DNA of 64,000 nt from Cyprinodon diabolis (GCA_030533445.1 CM060080.1:23079377-23143376); one strand, 5' to 3'; positions 24,546-38,100 are shown, counted from the first letter of the stretch. Numbers and translations are program-made. The notes: generated by a model not told the origin, from the letters alone.

Positions 24546-27500
24546 ATGCCCGGACAGAAGAAAAAATACAGCGTACGGTTCCCTCCTGTGAGTAAAACTC
24601 TCGATGTGTTAAAACAAATCAAGTCAAACAAAACGAACTAACAGCTAGCTCACACAGCTTGGAGCGAGGCACACATGCTATGTTTAAGGACGGTCAGAAA
24701 TTTAGCTGCCAGGTAAAAACTCCAACTACGATAAACAACTTTAGCATGTAAAGTCAAATTTTTTTCCTAACACTTATTTTGTGGTTTTCATTTCATCAAT
24801 AGATACCCATTGTTTATTTTTCGTGTACGAAATTTATGAACTTTAACAGATGAACGTTTTGTATGCAGTCTAGTTGGTTAATCTTTGTTACTGTTTATAG
24901 GGTCGCATAAAAAAAATCATGCAGAGGGACACAGAGGTTGGGAGGATAGCGATGGCGGTCCCCGTGATCATCTGTATCCTTCAGGTTATAGAAGAAGACG
25001 ACAGCTGACCGAGGTGTCAGTTTTACCAATTCTGTTCGGCGTCCGTCAATGGAGCATCGGTTTACAGCCTCTTTGGGTGCTGGGAGTTGTAGTCCAACTG
25101 AACAAAATGAATGACCTGTGTCAAACGTGACTGTTACAGACTTGAAATTATGTTTTCATCCCCAAGATAGCAAATATGGAACTTATAGGGGACTAGCTGA
25201 AATAAATAACTTCCAGAAAACAACGCAGAACACAACATTTCTTCTTTAACATGGATTAAAAGCTATTGACCAAACTCCTATATGTAAAATCCCATAAAAT
25301 TACTCTAGATATACGTCATCAGCAATTTAAATACATATCTTGGTGATTTAAAAATATAATGGATTATTATTCAGCTATTCAATTGAGAATACACTACTTT
25401 ATCTACAGTAAAACTTTATTATTCTACTACAATATGTCTTGGATGAAATGTCACAAAAGGAATAAAACGACTGAAGGGACTTCTATTGAGTAAATGTATT
25501 TTTATTACTATCTACCTCTTATTATAATGTTTTAAAATTAAAATAAAAAGAAGTTGTTAAGGATGTACAGTTGTCCTTGAAAGTTTTCATACCCTACCAT
25601 TAAATAAAATTGTAAATTTACACCAGTAATTCAACTAACACAAAAAAAAAAATAATAATAATAAGTAAAATATACAAAATTGTTATTTAGTAAAATAAAT
25701 TATTCATTTAGAATTTTTGTTTAAAAGAAAATTCTTAAAGCCAAATTGTTTTATTAAAACATATGTCGATATAACCAAAGCAGCATCAATGATAGCTTTA
25801 AGATCCATCAAAGACCAAGGCAGAATCCTTTACAAGTTTGAATCTGATTTGAATGCTTCAACATCTGTATGGGAGCATTTAGCAAACGCCACAGCTGTTA
25901 TTAATACCAGTCTAACAGCTCCTGCTCCCCCTGACTTATCCTACTATTTGTTTTTTGCTGATTCTTTAAGCCAATACTGTTTCTCTTCCTCTATTTTCTT
26001 GATAAAAACAATACAATGATAACAAATGTTACAAAAGTCTATATTTAAACAAAAAAGACCAAAGCTAATATTTATTAACTAATCAAAGAACTTTAAACAA
26101 TAGATAGCTAACTGAGGAATGTGCCTTATGTGATCTCAAAGTATGGCCATTTGATGCACTAATGAATCGTCGAGCATATGCACAGATCAGCCGATACAAT
26201 TGCAAAAAGAAAAAAACAATGGTTGAATTTTAAGTGAAAAATGTAAAGGACAGAAAAAAAAATCTTCTGCTTTGAGTGTGATTCTGTTTGTTTTTCTTTG
26301 CTTTGTGGCCTCGATTTGTGTATATTTTTATGCCTGTTCACAAATAAATAAATAAGATTCAGACTTCTTAAAGTGTAACTCACCCCAAAATAAACAGGGT
26401 CTATTCAATGTGATTTAGTCTTACTGTGCATTTATTTATAAAAATCCCATCCACTCAGGACCAACTGTGCCTTTTTGTCATTTTTTAAAATGTATCCGGA
26501 GGGACGGGTTCTGTAATTAAATGTGGGTGAGTTACATTTTAGCATTGTTATACCTTCACTGTGGAGCATTGAATTCCTTAGCTAACATGAACAGCCCGGG
26601 CTTTGGAGATGTTCCTGAAGTCTTTTCTCACAAAAACCTGTTTGATAACTGAGGCGAAGCGAAGCAACACCATATCAGTGGCTCACATGTAAGTAGTGTT
26701 TCTCTGCTGTTTCCCTCCATGTGTCTGTGAAGTTGATGTTAGATCTGCAGCGTGAATCCGAAGAACATAAAACAGGACTGTTTACTATCTTTCCATTTTT
26801 ATTAGGGTGTATGATTATGAAATATTAAATGTTCACAAAATAAATGTGTATAAATGTTTTTTTTCTGCATGTGTGATTTTTTTTTAAGTACACACATGCA
26901 GAAGCATCTTAAGCATCCAATATAAGTTTTTTAAGCAATTAAATTCAAAAAGAAAACTCATGTAATATGTAATTACTTCTTATATATGCAATATATACAA
27001 ACTGTTAATGTCATGGGTTTGGGGCCCATATCCTAATATTTTGTTCAGGGCCCAGCCGAGGCCTTATATATCAGCTGGTCTTGTATTGATATACATAGAT
27101 GTAAAAACTTTATTCAATTTTTTTTTATTGTTATGGCTTATTGCTCTGGCTTCAGCAACTGTAAGGTGCAAATTAAGTTTCTCTGACAATTAGAGTAAAT
27201 ACAGAAATGTTTTATTCCGGCCAATTTAGTACAATACAAGATTATAGAAAAGACTGTTTATGGGACAGGTGTCCAACAGACAGTCATTATAAGCCCCCAA
27301 AGATCATAAAGAGGATTTTTTTTTAAACATCTTAATAAAAGTTAAGTGGAAGGTAAAAGGATGGTAGAAAAAGTGAACAAGGGAAAGTAGCAGCCTTTTT
27401 AAAGACTGTGCAGTATATCACAACAAAGAGTTTGTGGGAATTTGGGTGAATTAAAAAGAAAGATTTATTTTTCTTTGCTTTAATTTAGGAAGCAGTGCAT

Positions 27501-30500
27501 AGAGTCAGAAAAACTCTTTCATTTTCTCAAAGACCTGGCAGAAGGAACCACATCTACGGCAACTCAGAAGGACAACAGAGGCATGAATATATGGCCTCTA
27601 TACAGGTAGGTCAAGTTTTCTTTCTAAGCTGGACGGTCCTTTGTTTGGGATGCTGCTGGTTGGTCCCTGTTCCCTGGTTTTGACCAAACAAGCTGGTTTG
27701 GTGGATTTCTTAGTATTTTTGTAGATGGTTGGTTTCAGAGCAAAATCATTAAGCAAGAAGATATTTTACAAACAGCCGCCATACTCATTAATCCCAACAG
27801 AACATTTTAATGTGCAACAAACCATCATAAGGAAGCCACCGTTATGTTCTAGTATTTAGGCCAACTGTCACTAGCAATGAAACCTGATTGCGTGTTTTTT
27901 ACTTATCTTTCTTTGGAAACCCTAAAGAAATGTATTCAAAAACACGTTATATAGAAATGTGTGTAGTTGATTTTATATGATACCAAAAAGTGTTAAACAA
28001 TATGTTTATTACTGCATCTTTTGCTTTATTTTATGTGCTTGTGAACCTTATTACATCAGTTCGTGATTATAAATCGACTGACCCATCACCTACAATATAC
28101 ATAAATCGGAAAATATGGGCAGATATTGATTTGTAATATAAATTTTGTAGTTTTGGCAAAAGTTTTGATATCCTAGATGTGTTCCCTATCCATTGGACGC
28201 CATGAAAAACCGACCACATTACTAAAATCGATTCTCTGCTTCAGTTAAAAACGCACAACCCTGAGCTGCATCACAATCGATTTCACATGACCAAATAAGC
28301 GCCACATGACCAATCCTTTCCCCTCCCAGTCCTGAAAAAGCAGCTACATAGAAATGAACTCAGTCTATTAATATTGGTCCAGTTTTAGATATGCTGAAAT
28401 ATGAGCTATATTGATCAATACCGATAGATCTTTCATCCTTAATCTGCAGCAATTCCCTGTCTTTATTCATATCAGCTTTTCTACAAACAACTGGGCTAAA
28501 ACTTGACAGATTCTCTTTACGATTTAAATTTTCCCTCAATTCTTTTTGCAGCTTTTACATCATGGCATTATACGTATAGAAGAAACGAGTCAGTTTTAAG
28601 AAAGTAAATAGTAGAAAGTAATAAAAAAAATACTCAAGTAAATTACAGATACTGAAAAACACCACTTAAGAGAGTAACTAAATACTGATGCTTGGATATT
28701 TGACTGCTCTGGATGAAATAAAGCAACATTATAGTGATTGGTGCAAAAAATCTCTGCAGTGAATGAAGAAACCGATGAGTTCAAACAGAAAGCAATTATA
28801 TCACATCATTGCCACTGTGATACACTTTGTTTCTGTCAGGGTGTCATGGTGTTAGTTATTTTCAATTGAAATGGGGTTTATACATAATTTGAATATGCAG
28901 GTGACCACGTGTTATTGTCCTGATTCAAAGAATCTTATCATTTACAAAGGGTGTGTATAAAAATTACCATGTATTTTTCCAGCTGTAAATCTTTAATACT
29001 TATAATAGTTTTTTTATGTTTAATATGCATCCCAAAAAAAACGTTTTAAAACAATCCACTGGACTTTGTTTTCAAGTTTGAAGACGTTTTGCTTCCCATC
29101 CAGGAAGATTTTTCAATTCAAAATGTCGTAAATAGCGTTGAGTTTGGGGATTTATACAGCAGCCCAACAAAGCCTCGTTTTTGCTTAGAAAACATGCAAA
29201 TTGACACCTACGAACGGGTCCACCCCTTTGGAATGAGGGCCGTTTGGCTACTTTTGTTAGCCTGCAGCTTAATATGCATCCTTAAATAATGTGACTGGTG
29301 TCTCTTTTAATCAAAATTGCAACATTATTCAGTTTCTTTTTTTTAAGGAACAAAATAGCTGTTTCATCCGGAACAGGAGAGATGGCGACCCCAAGGAGCC
29401 TCGGCCCCCCTGAGAATGACTCCAGCTCAAGTGTACGTATCTAGTTGCTGAACACAACTTCTGAGAGAGAAATGTGTTTGTTTAAAGACTGCAGCAGTGA
29501 TTAATGTATTGATTTTCAACCTTTAATGGTTCATTTGAAAAGTTTTTCAACCACATAAAACATAACTTTTAAAAACAGGAATTAGGGGTTTAATCTGCTT
29601 GTGGTTTTCTCCATTCCGCACAAGCTAAATGCTACTTGCATTGCATGCTTTTTCAGGAAAACTCTGGATATTTGATCACTCATCTCACTAAAATAATACA
29701 TTTAAATTAATTAGTTTTCCAGCTTCATAGATACATATACTTTTACATTTTTTGTCTTTTAAGTGTGCTGCATGGAATCACACACCAGTTCCAACAGCCG
29801 ACAGTGTCTCATTGATGTAGCTGGATAAGTCCATATCCACATTCAGCTTTTACAATCCAACCCGCATAGAAATGCAGCCTTAAGCATGAAGCCTCCACCT
29901 CCGTGCTTATAGTTGGTACTGTATCAATGACTCCTTAAAATTGTCATATTTATTTTTTCCTCATCTGAACATAAAACAAATGACCAGAAGATTAAGCAGC
30001 TCTTCCATGCCAGGGGCTGCAAATTACTGGAAGGCTTATACAGGGTTTCTGCGGGTCATTAAAAACCATTAAATAATAATTTTTTTAATTAAGGCCTGAA
30101 TTGGCATTAAAATTCATTAAATGTGATTATTTTGGCATTTAAAATGCTTTATTCAAAACAATTTTTTTTAGAAAAACAATTTCTTAAATGATATATATAT
30201 TTGCAAATATATCGCGATATATTTGTGCGGAACTGCTTCCCACTGATCGTTAAGCCGTATGTTCGGAAAAGAAGCTCAAGGCGGAGAAAAAGCTGTAGAA
30301 TGGGGAAAATGCTAATTTCAAGAAAAGTCGCTGGAAATCGAGGAATTGCAGCCTGCCGACAGTAAAGGTGAAGAAGGAATTTGCTGTGTATATATGAGAG
30401 TCATGAGTACTTGTTGCATTAAAATTATTCTTAAGACCATTAATTAGAGTTGCTCATTCCTGTACAAACCCTGTTATAGGTACAGAGATCAGAGCAGAGT

Positions 30501-30958
30501 ATCATCTAATGGTCTAGACATTATATTTTGCTTCATGTTGATGTAACCACGTTTTCCAACCTAACTGTGATTTCAAACAATCTCAAACTGGCTTTGGAAA
30601 GCCTTGCGCAAAGCACTGACCTCTGTCTTCTTGAACAATTAGCCTATGTGTGTTTTGCAAGGAAAATATCTAAATAAACTTTGTTTTCTGACATGTGTGA
30701 CCAGATATCCAGGCAGTCAATCGCTGTAGATTAGACAGAATTGGCATTAATGTCAAAGTTTAACACACTCCTGCGCTCGCATTTAGAGCAAACCTGATCC
30801 CAACAAAAATACATTGTATTCATGCCCATGATGAGTCTAGGTAATCTCTCAGGCAGTAATGTTCACAAAACCTCATGGATGCACCCGCTGGTGGTTGCCA
30901 GAAACTCACTTCTTCCCTTTCTGTTTTCCAGGAGTCTGAGCTCTTCATCTGCGTATAA
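24546..30958 (+). CDS. drap1: Divergent DRAP1-like (NC2-alpha) histone-fold corepressor, six small exons
   Basis: DRAP1 pairs with DR1 (NC2-beta) through a histone fold and blocks TFIIA/TFIIB entry at TBP-bound promoters in the nucleus. Exons: 24546-24587, 24901-24973, 26595-26688, 27489-27605, 29348-29432 and 30932-30958 (stop TAA). Joined, they give 145 codons plus stop with no frame break. Residues 1-14 read MPGQKKKYSVRFPP, then 'GRIKKIMQRDTEVGRIA' (alpha-1), 'AVPVIISRALEMFLKSFL' (alpha-2), 'NTISVAHMKQCIE' and 'LFHFLKDLAE'. This order follows DRAP1 closely (RFPPARIKKIMQ, VPVIISRALELFL, HLKQCIE, FDFLKDL). It is shorter than usual DRAP1 (about 205 residues) and lacks the long acidic/Pro-rich tail. 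The last exon is the weakest call. If exon 5 is not spliced, translation stops at TAG 29442-29444 after three more residues. Either way the histone fold is intact. It could be a teleost paralogue of drap1. Confidence 0.82.
26369..26541. mobile_element. Short MITE with 'TGTAACTCACCC' ends
   Basis: The left end TAAAGTGTAACTCACCC and right end GGGTGAGTTACATTTTA are inverted copies 173 bp apart. It lies about 50 bp upstream of drap1-like exon 3. No coding sequence. Confidence 0.6.
28165..28440. repeat. Interspersed repeat shared with 59880-60145
   Basis: 'ccatgaaaaaccgac...ctgcttcagttaaa...cctgagctgcatcacaatcg...tcacatgaccaaata' recurs in the same order at 59880-60145. Class not identified. Confidence 0.6.
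29070..29130 (+). repeat. Penelope-like terminal repeat fragment
   Basis: 'ttgaagacgttttgcttcccatcc' style sequence resembles the terminal-repeat segment seen at 41527-41615. Only a short piece remains. Confidence 0.4.
30041..30473. mobile_element. Probable DNA transposon remnant with CAGGGTTT ends
   Basis: Starts CAGGGTTTCTGCGGG and ends TGTACAAACCCTG. TTATA is present on both sides (30036-30040, 30474-30478). It includes AT-rich direct 'cattaaa' repeats. The superfamily is uncertain. It lies between exons 5 and 6 of the drap1-like gene. Confidence 0.6.
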
Positions 30959-31304
30959 CATGGACCTCTAGCTTCACAGTTCCTGTTGACATTTCTTTTT
31001 AAGGTTTGCTGCATCTCAGATCAGCTGAAACTACTGGGACGTGTTTGCTTACATTATAAGCCAGATTATTTTTGACAAAAAAAAAGTCCACATAGCAGGT
31101 TGAATCTGCAAAAAATGAAAAGCTTCGGTATAAGATTGTCCCTGGAAGTTAATTTTGTTTTGCTACAGGGGTCTTAAGTGAGGTAATGTAAGTAAATATA
31201 TAAACTTTTGTGTTGATAGAAGGGTTTAGTGTTTTGATTATGATCTTAAGATTTAATATTTCCTTTTGTTTTTGCCCCTGTGGCTTACCCCTAGCCCACC
31301 CCAA

Positions 31305-31310
31305 AATAAA
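31305..31310 (+). terminator. Candidate poly(A) signal of the drap1-like gene
   Basis: AATAAA follows the proposed stop codon by about 350 bp and is followed by a T-rich stretch. No stronger signal lies between the stop and this site. Confidence 0.45.
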
Positions 31311-31502
31311 TCTTTTTCTTTTCCCTTAATTATACAAGGGCTGATGATGCAACAATCCTTAAAATGTGAGTGCTTTCTATATTTAACTATAGCCGTTGTG
31401 GTTTCCAGTTTTACAGCACTTGTAAATTAACTTTTTAAACAAAGTGATGTGCAAACCAATGCAAAGGGTCAATAAAACTAAGCAAGAGCTTAAAGCAACG
31501 TG

Positions 31503-31508
31503 TTTATT
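31503..31508 (-). terminator. Candidate poly(A) signal of ahsa1
   Basis: TTTATT on the plus strand reads AATAAA on the minus strand, about 620 bp past the ahsa1 stop. It is the only hexamer of this kind I see between the stop and here. It faces the poly(A) signal of the converging drap1-like gene about 190 bp away. Confidence 0.45.
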
Positions 31509-32130
31509 CTGAGAAACGTTTTTCTTTAAACGGGTTATGATGTGAAGAATAAATAGAGGAATTCTGATCTTAGAGTATTTTACTGCATATTTACATTTTG
31601 AAGCCATATATAGCAAATTATCTGAAGTTGCTACAGGCATTAAAAAAACAAACAAAAAACAAACACTTGCTTCAAGTCTGATTGATGCTTTTCCTGGATG
31701 TAATGAACTGTGGTGAAGATCAGGTCCTAACCCCTCCTATTCAACATGTTTAAATGAGACATGCATCTTTGTTTAAATCCTCTTTCCTACAATGACTCAG
31801 AATGAATACAATAAGTACAAAAACATTCAATTTTAAAGCATCTAAAGCCACTTTGTAATTGATATTGATGCCAATTCTCAGTGGTTCAGTAGATTCTGTA
31901 TTATCCAATACATTTTAAACCAGTCAAAAAAAGCACAGTTCATTTAGGTTCTTCTTGAAGAACTGAGCCAAACACTGAGGGAGAATTTTCAAGTTAGATT
32001 TGTCCAGAAATGAAAAGATTTACACATACAGTGACGGAGGAGTCTGTGTTGGTAACTTGCTCCACAAGTGTAAAACTGTTCTGGTCCAAACAGGGGGAAA
32101 AAAAAAAGAAAACATTATAGCACAGCATTC

Positions 32131-35100
32131 TCAGAAAAGTCGGGCTCCATAGCCAAAAGTCTGTTTAATAGCTTCAAAGTAGTATCTCTTCCAGCCGCCT
32201 TTTGTCTGTTCCTCTTCACTGTTGGGGACGCCTCTGCACTCCACTTTCAGCTCCGTCTCGCTGCTGCGGTCCAAGAACATCAGGGTGATGGTTGCGTAAT
32301 GTTCTGAAGGGAAGAAAATGTACATTTCTAAATAATTCTGAAACTTAAAAGACAACATTTAGTAGAAAGACCAGAAATTATGATTTTTATTCAGCTGGAA
32401 AAAAAGCTTTCATTTTTAAAACCCAGAAAGCAGAAAAAAAAAATATCAGACCTACTTCATACGTTAGTCAAGCTGCAATTTATTCTGTTGTTAAGAGCCT
32501 AAAAACGCCTACCGTTTCATGAAGACATAGCGCCTTCATCTTTTTGTGTGGTCAACAATAAGAACTCTCTCCTGGGTAGGAATTGAACTCTGGACTTGTT
32601 GTTTTCGTCAACAATGGTGAAATTATTTCATTGATGCTCAGTTTTTTCATGATGATAATGAGTACTCACGAGCTAAACATAGTTCTCTGATGATGAAAAC
32701 ATGACGAGTGATGGGTGTGAGATTTTTTTAACGGGACGAGACTGAATAAAAAACGTTAGCAGGTTGTCTGTTGGATGTTTAAAATGAATCATTGTGCTGT
32801 AATCTGCTAAGCAGCAACAGCCAAGCTGCAGCATCCTGTTTGGTCACGCCCACCACCTGGTTTGCAACGGTGCACATTCTGCATGACCACAGATCCATGG
32901 GAGCAGCTGCAGGGGTAAAAGAATGCTGGAATGGTCCGTTACTGCGCGCTGAACTCTCAGAAACTCTGCTCTTCTCCTCTACCTGCCCTCACTACTTAAT
33001 AAACTATGTTGCAGATCATCCTCTGCCAAGCGTAAAAAAATCCTTTTGTTTAACAATCAAGATTTTATTTTTTCAAGCTTAGAAGAGGTTATGCAAAAAC
33101 TTCTTTAATATGTATCAGAAGGAATCCCTAAATTATATCCAAAGCAAATACTTTATTTTATACTGTTAATTTTTAGATAGAGACCCAGGTGAAAAGGTAC
33201 ATAGATCTTTGAATATTTCTCTTTGTTCTCGTTTCTATTTAAATATGATGTAAATGTTTCCTTGTATTTTCATTAAAACATTTTCTATGTTTCTTTTGAA
33301 TATGCCAACATTTTAGTTAGCATTATATTTAGGTCTAGATTGCCATAGCATTACAAGGCAATTAGGTACGTTCTCTGTATTTTTTTTATTATATCAAAAC
33401 TGTGAATTTAAATCTACTTTGACCACTGAGCAGCGGTAACCAAGGGGCAAATTCTTAGAAATAAAGCCAGTATTGCCAAAATAGAAAGAAGAATGTTTCT
33501 GTTATTTGCCTTTTTGGAGGATTTGGAGACTTTATTGGTCTGTATATAAAGAATAATACATAGTAGATCAGGAAGTTTTTGTTTTATGATGGAAACCTAG
33601 TATGTCTAAAGCCATTAATTGTACACTTTGTTAGCTTTTCTGTCTGCTATATTAACCAATATGATTTGAACTAGATCTGCTATTTTCAAAGCTTTTTTAT
33701 TAATTGGGCATAAATTCATAAAAAAGTTTATTTTAAATTTTTTTTTTAATCAGCAATGATGAACTGCAGTAGCTTTCTATACCCAGCCATTGTATCTAGG
33801 CAAGAGCTGTCGGTCTGGTAAAGAAATCGGTTGTTATTTGAAATCATAAAGGTTAACTTTTATGAATTGCAACTACTAAAACTAGACTAAAACCTTTTAG
33901 AGTTTTACTCGACTAAAACTATCACATATCGTAATGACTAAAATGTAGTGTTGCGCCTCTGCCATTTTTTGGCCCCGGTACCGATACCTGGCTGTGCAGT
34001 ATCGGCCGATACCGATACCATAATAATGTAAAATAATTGCCATCATGGCTTTGTCGAGCTGCTGCGAACCTTTGTGAAGCAGGAAAAAATCTAATACAAA
34101 GTGAATCCAGTAGAACTTTTTATTGCCTACCAGGAGTGGGTGACAATAGTTGAATAAACTTATTGCTCTCAAAATGGTATCGGTGCCCTATTTGTTGGTA
34201 CTCGCCGATACCGATACCACCATTTTAGGGCAGTATCGGTGCCCCGTCCGATACTGGTATCAGTATCGGTGCAACACTACTAAAATGCGACTAAGACTAA
34301 TAATAGTTTTCGTCCTGAATACAAAAACAAAGACGAAATGTAAATCTGTCAAAAACACTGCAATGCCAAATCTGAACAGCCTTTAGCCTTATAGACATCA
34401 GAGCAGTAAGTGGATAGTAACCAGTCAACTGCATTTACTTGAGTAACTTTTAGGGGAACAAAATAAAAGTAGTTTAAGGAGCTTCTTTACTGTACAGTTA
34501 CTTTCATGCTATATACTTTTGAGAGTATTGATGCTAGAGTCAATTTTCTGGTATCATCACAAATAATTTGAGCTATTCGGCGATCAGATCAAAATACTGT
34601 AAACAGCTTTCTATATAGATAAACAATATGATATCTGTCACTTAAAACCCATCAACACAATACAGTGAAATTTTTGGTATGACATGGAACAGTTCCAGAG
34701 GTGTTCTTTTTTATTTTTTTTATCTTAACAATAATACCTACCACAGGGCCAGTTGTTAAACCTCCACCTCATAACTATTTTCTCATCAGGTACCTGAAGC
34801 AAAGAGAATTCATCATTAGCATTTGTACAGATATAACAAGACACTTGTTGGGTAAAAATGTATGTTTCCCAGAATAAAAAAGCCAGCCTCACCAGCTCTG
34901 TGAATTCTCCAAAGACGTTTCCTTCTAGAAGCCGAAACTTTCCGCCCCTCTCTCCATCCACTGTTGCAGGACTGCGCGTGAATGCCTGAACCATCTGAAA
35001 ACCCCAAAAGATACCAACAGTGTTACCACCTGAGAACCTAACTTGTCTGGTAACAAGGTTAGTAGTTTGATAGTAGTTGATAAAACGGCAGCGGGTTAAA

Positions 35101-38100
35101 CTCACGTCCTGATTGAGAAACACTCTGTAGAGTTCAGCTGGTGAGGTGAGAAATGTATCTTTAATGGTGAATTTACAGGTGGGGATTTTCACACCCGTGT
35201 TGACTGGAGCTGCTTTGCTGCTTCCCGAGGAAACCTGTTCCAACAAATTAATAAAACAAAAGTTCCAGTCTGTGTCCTTTGGTTTTATTCAACAATGTAA
35301 AACACCATCATCTATCTTCTATAATTGGCTGAAAATTCTTCCATCTGTGACACAAACCTGAGTTTTATCCATAGTGGCTTTGGATTGAGAAGCTGACTGA
35401 GGCTTAGCTACACCGTTAGCAGTAGGCAGGATCATCCCTTGTGTAAATTCTGCAAGTTTAAAACAAAAACAATAAGAGTTTAACGGAGGACCACCGCTTC
35501 TAATAAAACAGTTCACTGCACAACTAGATTGTATTGCAAATCAAATATTTTCAGTTTCTTTTTTTTAACAAGGGTAGTAAGAGTCTTGTAGTTAGGACAT
35601 AGAGCTTGGAATCCTGAGGTTGTGAGTTCGCAACCCGCTCCCACAGATTGCCACTGGGTCTCTGAGCAAGACTTAACTCCAGATTGCTACTTTTTAAAGT
35701 CAGTTTTATTTGTTGTTACAAACCTGTTTTCAAAAACCCGACGTAACTCCCCAGTGCCTCGCGGACTTTTTCAGCTCCTTTAGTTTTCATCAGGTTGATC
35801 AGGGGCGTGTCGGGCTCATCCTTGTTCAATGTAACGGAAATCTGAATAAATGGACCACACGACATGTGTCAGTGCAGCCGTCCCTCAGACACACAGCTCG
35901 GGAATGGGGGGAGGGGGTCATCGAATAGGTGTAAAGGTGGAACTTACATCGAGGTCCTCCATGTCATTCTCATCAGACAGGTTTGGCACTTCGATCGAAC
36001 CTTTATATTTGACGCCGGTTTTTGACTTTCCTTTTAAAAAAAAAGAAACACAGCAATGATATATGCGTTTTATTTCTAGCCAGCCTTCCTATAATAAATA
36101 AAAACCACTTAAATCTTAGTTTACAGGCTACTTCATGGGCAGTGGTGCTTAAACTACATGTCATCCAGGTTACAATCGGAAGGTTGAACATGTAAATGTT
36201 TTTAATGCGTATGACATTAAAAAATGGCAAAAATGTGTGGCCACTAATGGCAAGGTTAGGCTTATAATCAATATTAAAACATACAGAATAAAAAGTTTAA
36301 TTTTTCTGCTTTCAGAAGACAAAGAGCAGCTGTAAACATCATTGAAGCCTGCTTTTCACTCACCGGTCCAGGTTGCTTTTAGGTTCCATTCATAGAAGAA
36401 AATAAGTTTCCCTTTGCGGTTGTTAATGGAGGCCTCTCCTTCCAATTTGCCGACTTCCGTCACCTCACACCTTCCCTCCTCGTTCTCCACGCTCAGCCCG
36501 AGCAACAAGGATTTCAGCTTATCCGAAGACCAATTAGTGGCATCTCTTTCAGTCCTGAAAAAGTCAGAGATGATCATGAGAACAATTCATTGAAATCAAA
36601 TGCAGTAGACATGATGCACAGTAAACACAAAAGGGCAGATTAGACTTCTGCAACCGCACACATCAAATGTAACTTGCATCTGGTCGCGAACCAGTTTTGC
36701 TGGTATGCTTCTGCACCGTCAGTGTGGAATTTCTAGGGACTCACAGCAGTTTCCTGCCAAAACGTAAGGGGGAGCCTATTTGAGAATTTGCAAGAACTTT
36801 GGCGGATGGTCACGAGAACTTTGGCGGTGGAAGTGTTTATCTTCCAAAACAACAATGGCGCATCTGCAAGACATCACGGTCACGGAGATGTATCTAGAGT
36901 TGCTATACAGAGATTGTGGCAAGGTTGTGTCAGAGTTGGCAAAAAGACAGATTAACTTTTCGTCGTAGTTGTCCATTGTTGTTGTTCCTCGGTTTTTACT
37001 AAACATGGCGCAACCAGGCACCAAATCCAGAAGGACGACCGCAAAGACAGCCGGAAAGGCATACCAAGGACCAATCACAGCTGCTTTTTGTCTGCGCATT
37101 TCCGGCTGAGGTCTGCGCTGTTTCGCGACTATCGTGTAGTCAGGATTTTTTTGAGGTGCGCGACGACGTTTACAGAACCTCTGTCCGGGGGGCGTGGTGA
37201 CGCACAGAGACATATTTTACGGTTGCAAAGGCTATGCATCAGAAACATTAATTGGCCTTAAGCCCCCAAACCTGCAGTTTGAATAAAACATCACACTCTG
37301 TCAGTGGGAACAAATTGCAAACGGATTTGACAATTATTCATTAAATAGAAAAAAAGGGCAAAACATTGATTTATTGATCTCACGGTGTAGAAATGTACTT
37401 GTTAAATCAGTTCAAATAGTCAAAGGAGAAGATAAAGGTACATGGGATGTATAAAGTATATACAGTGCATCCAAATATGACAGGTTTTTTTTTTAATAGT
37501 AAGATTATTTTACAGGGTTATTGCTCAGCGTATTCACATGGGTTTTAATATATAGCTATTGCACTGGGTGATAGATCATTCGTTTATTTTTTTCCGACAA
37601 TTTCTTCTGCCATTTTGGTTAATACACAACACATTGAAAACATTATTCTAAAGCTTTTATCAGTTTAGTTTTATCTGACATAACTTTGGACAACCCCATT
37701 GAAAAAGTCTCAACAGCACTTACCAGGGTTAATAAAAATAAAAACTTGCTAAGCTGAATCAGGAAATTGCTTAACTATTGATTAAATATCATAAAAACTC
37801 TACCTAAATCACAAAAAATAACATCTAACTGGATTGTATTTAAATATTTAAGCCTGTATAGATAACAACCGCTTTATAACATCACGCAAACATCTGGAAT
37901 CTAACGTTTTGTTGGAAAATTATCTGTTGATTACTTACTTTACTTTAAGGATTGTATGCGCATCAAATAAATATTAATATGTTCCACAGTTTTAGTAAAT
38001 TTTAAATATAATTTAGGACCATTTTGCAGCCGTGTTTGATCTCACCTACGATTATGAGAAGCGAACAAGCTGGATCCATCAAAAGCCAAAGACCGCTAAT

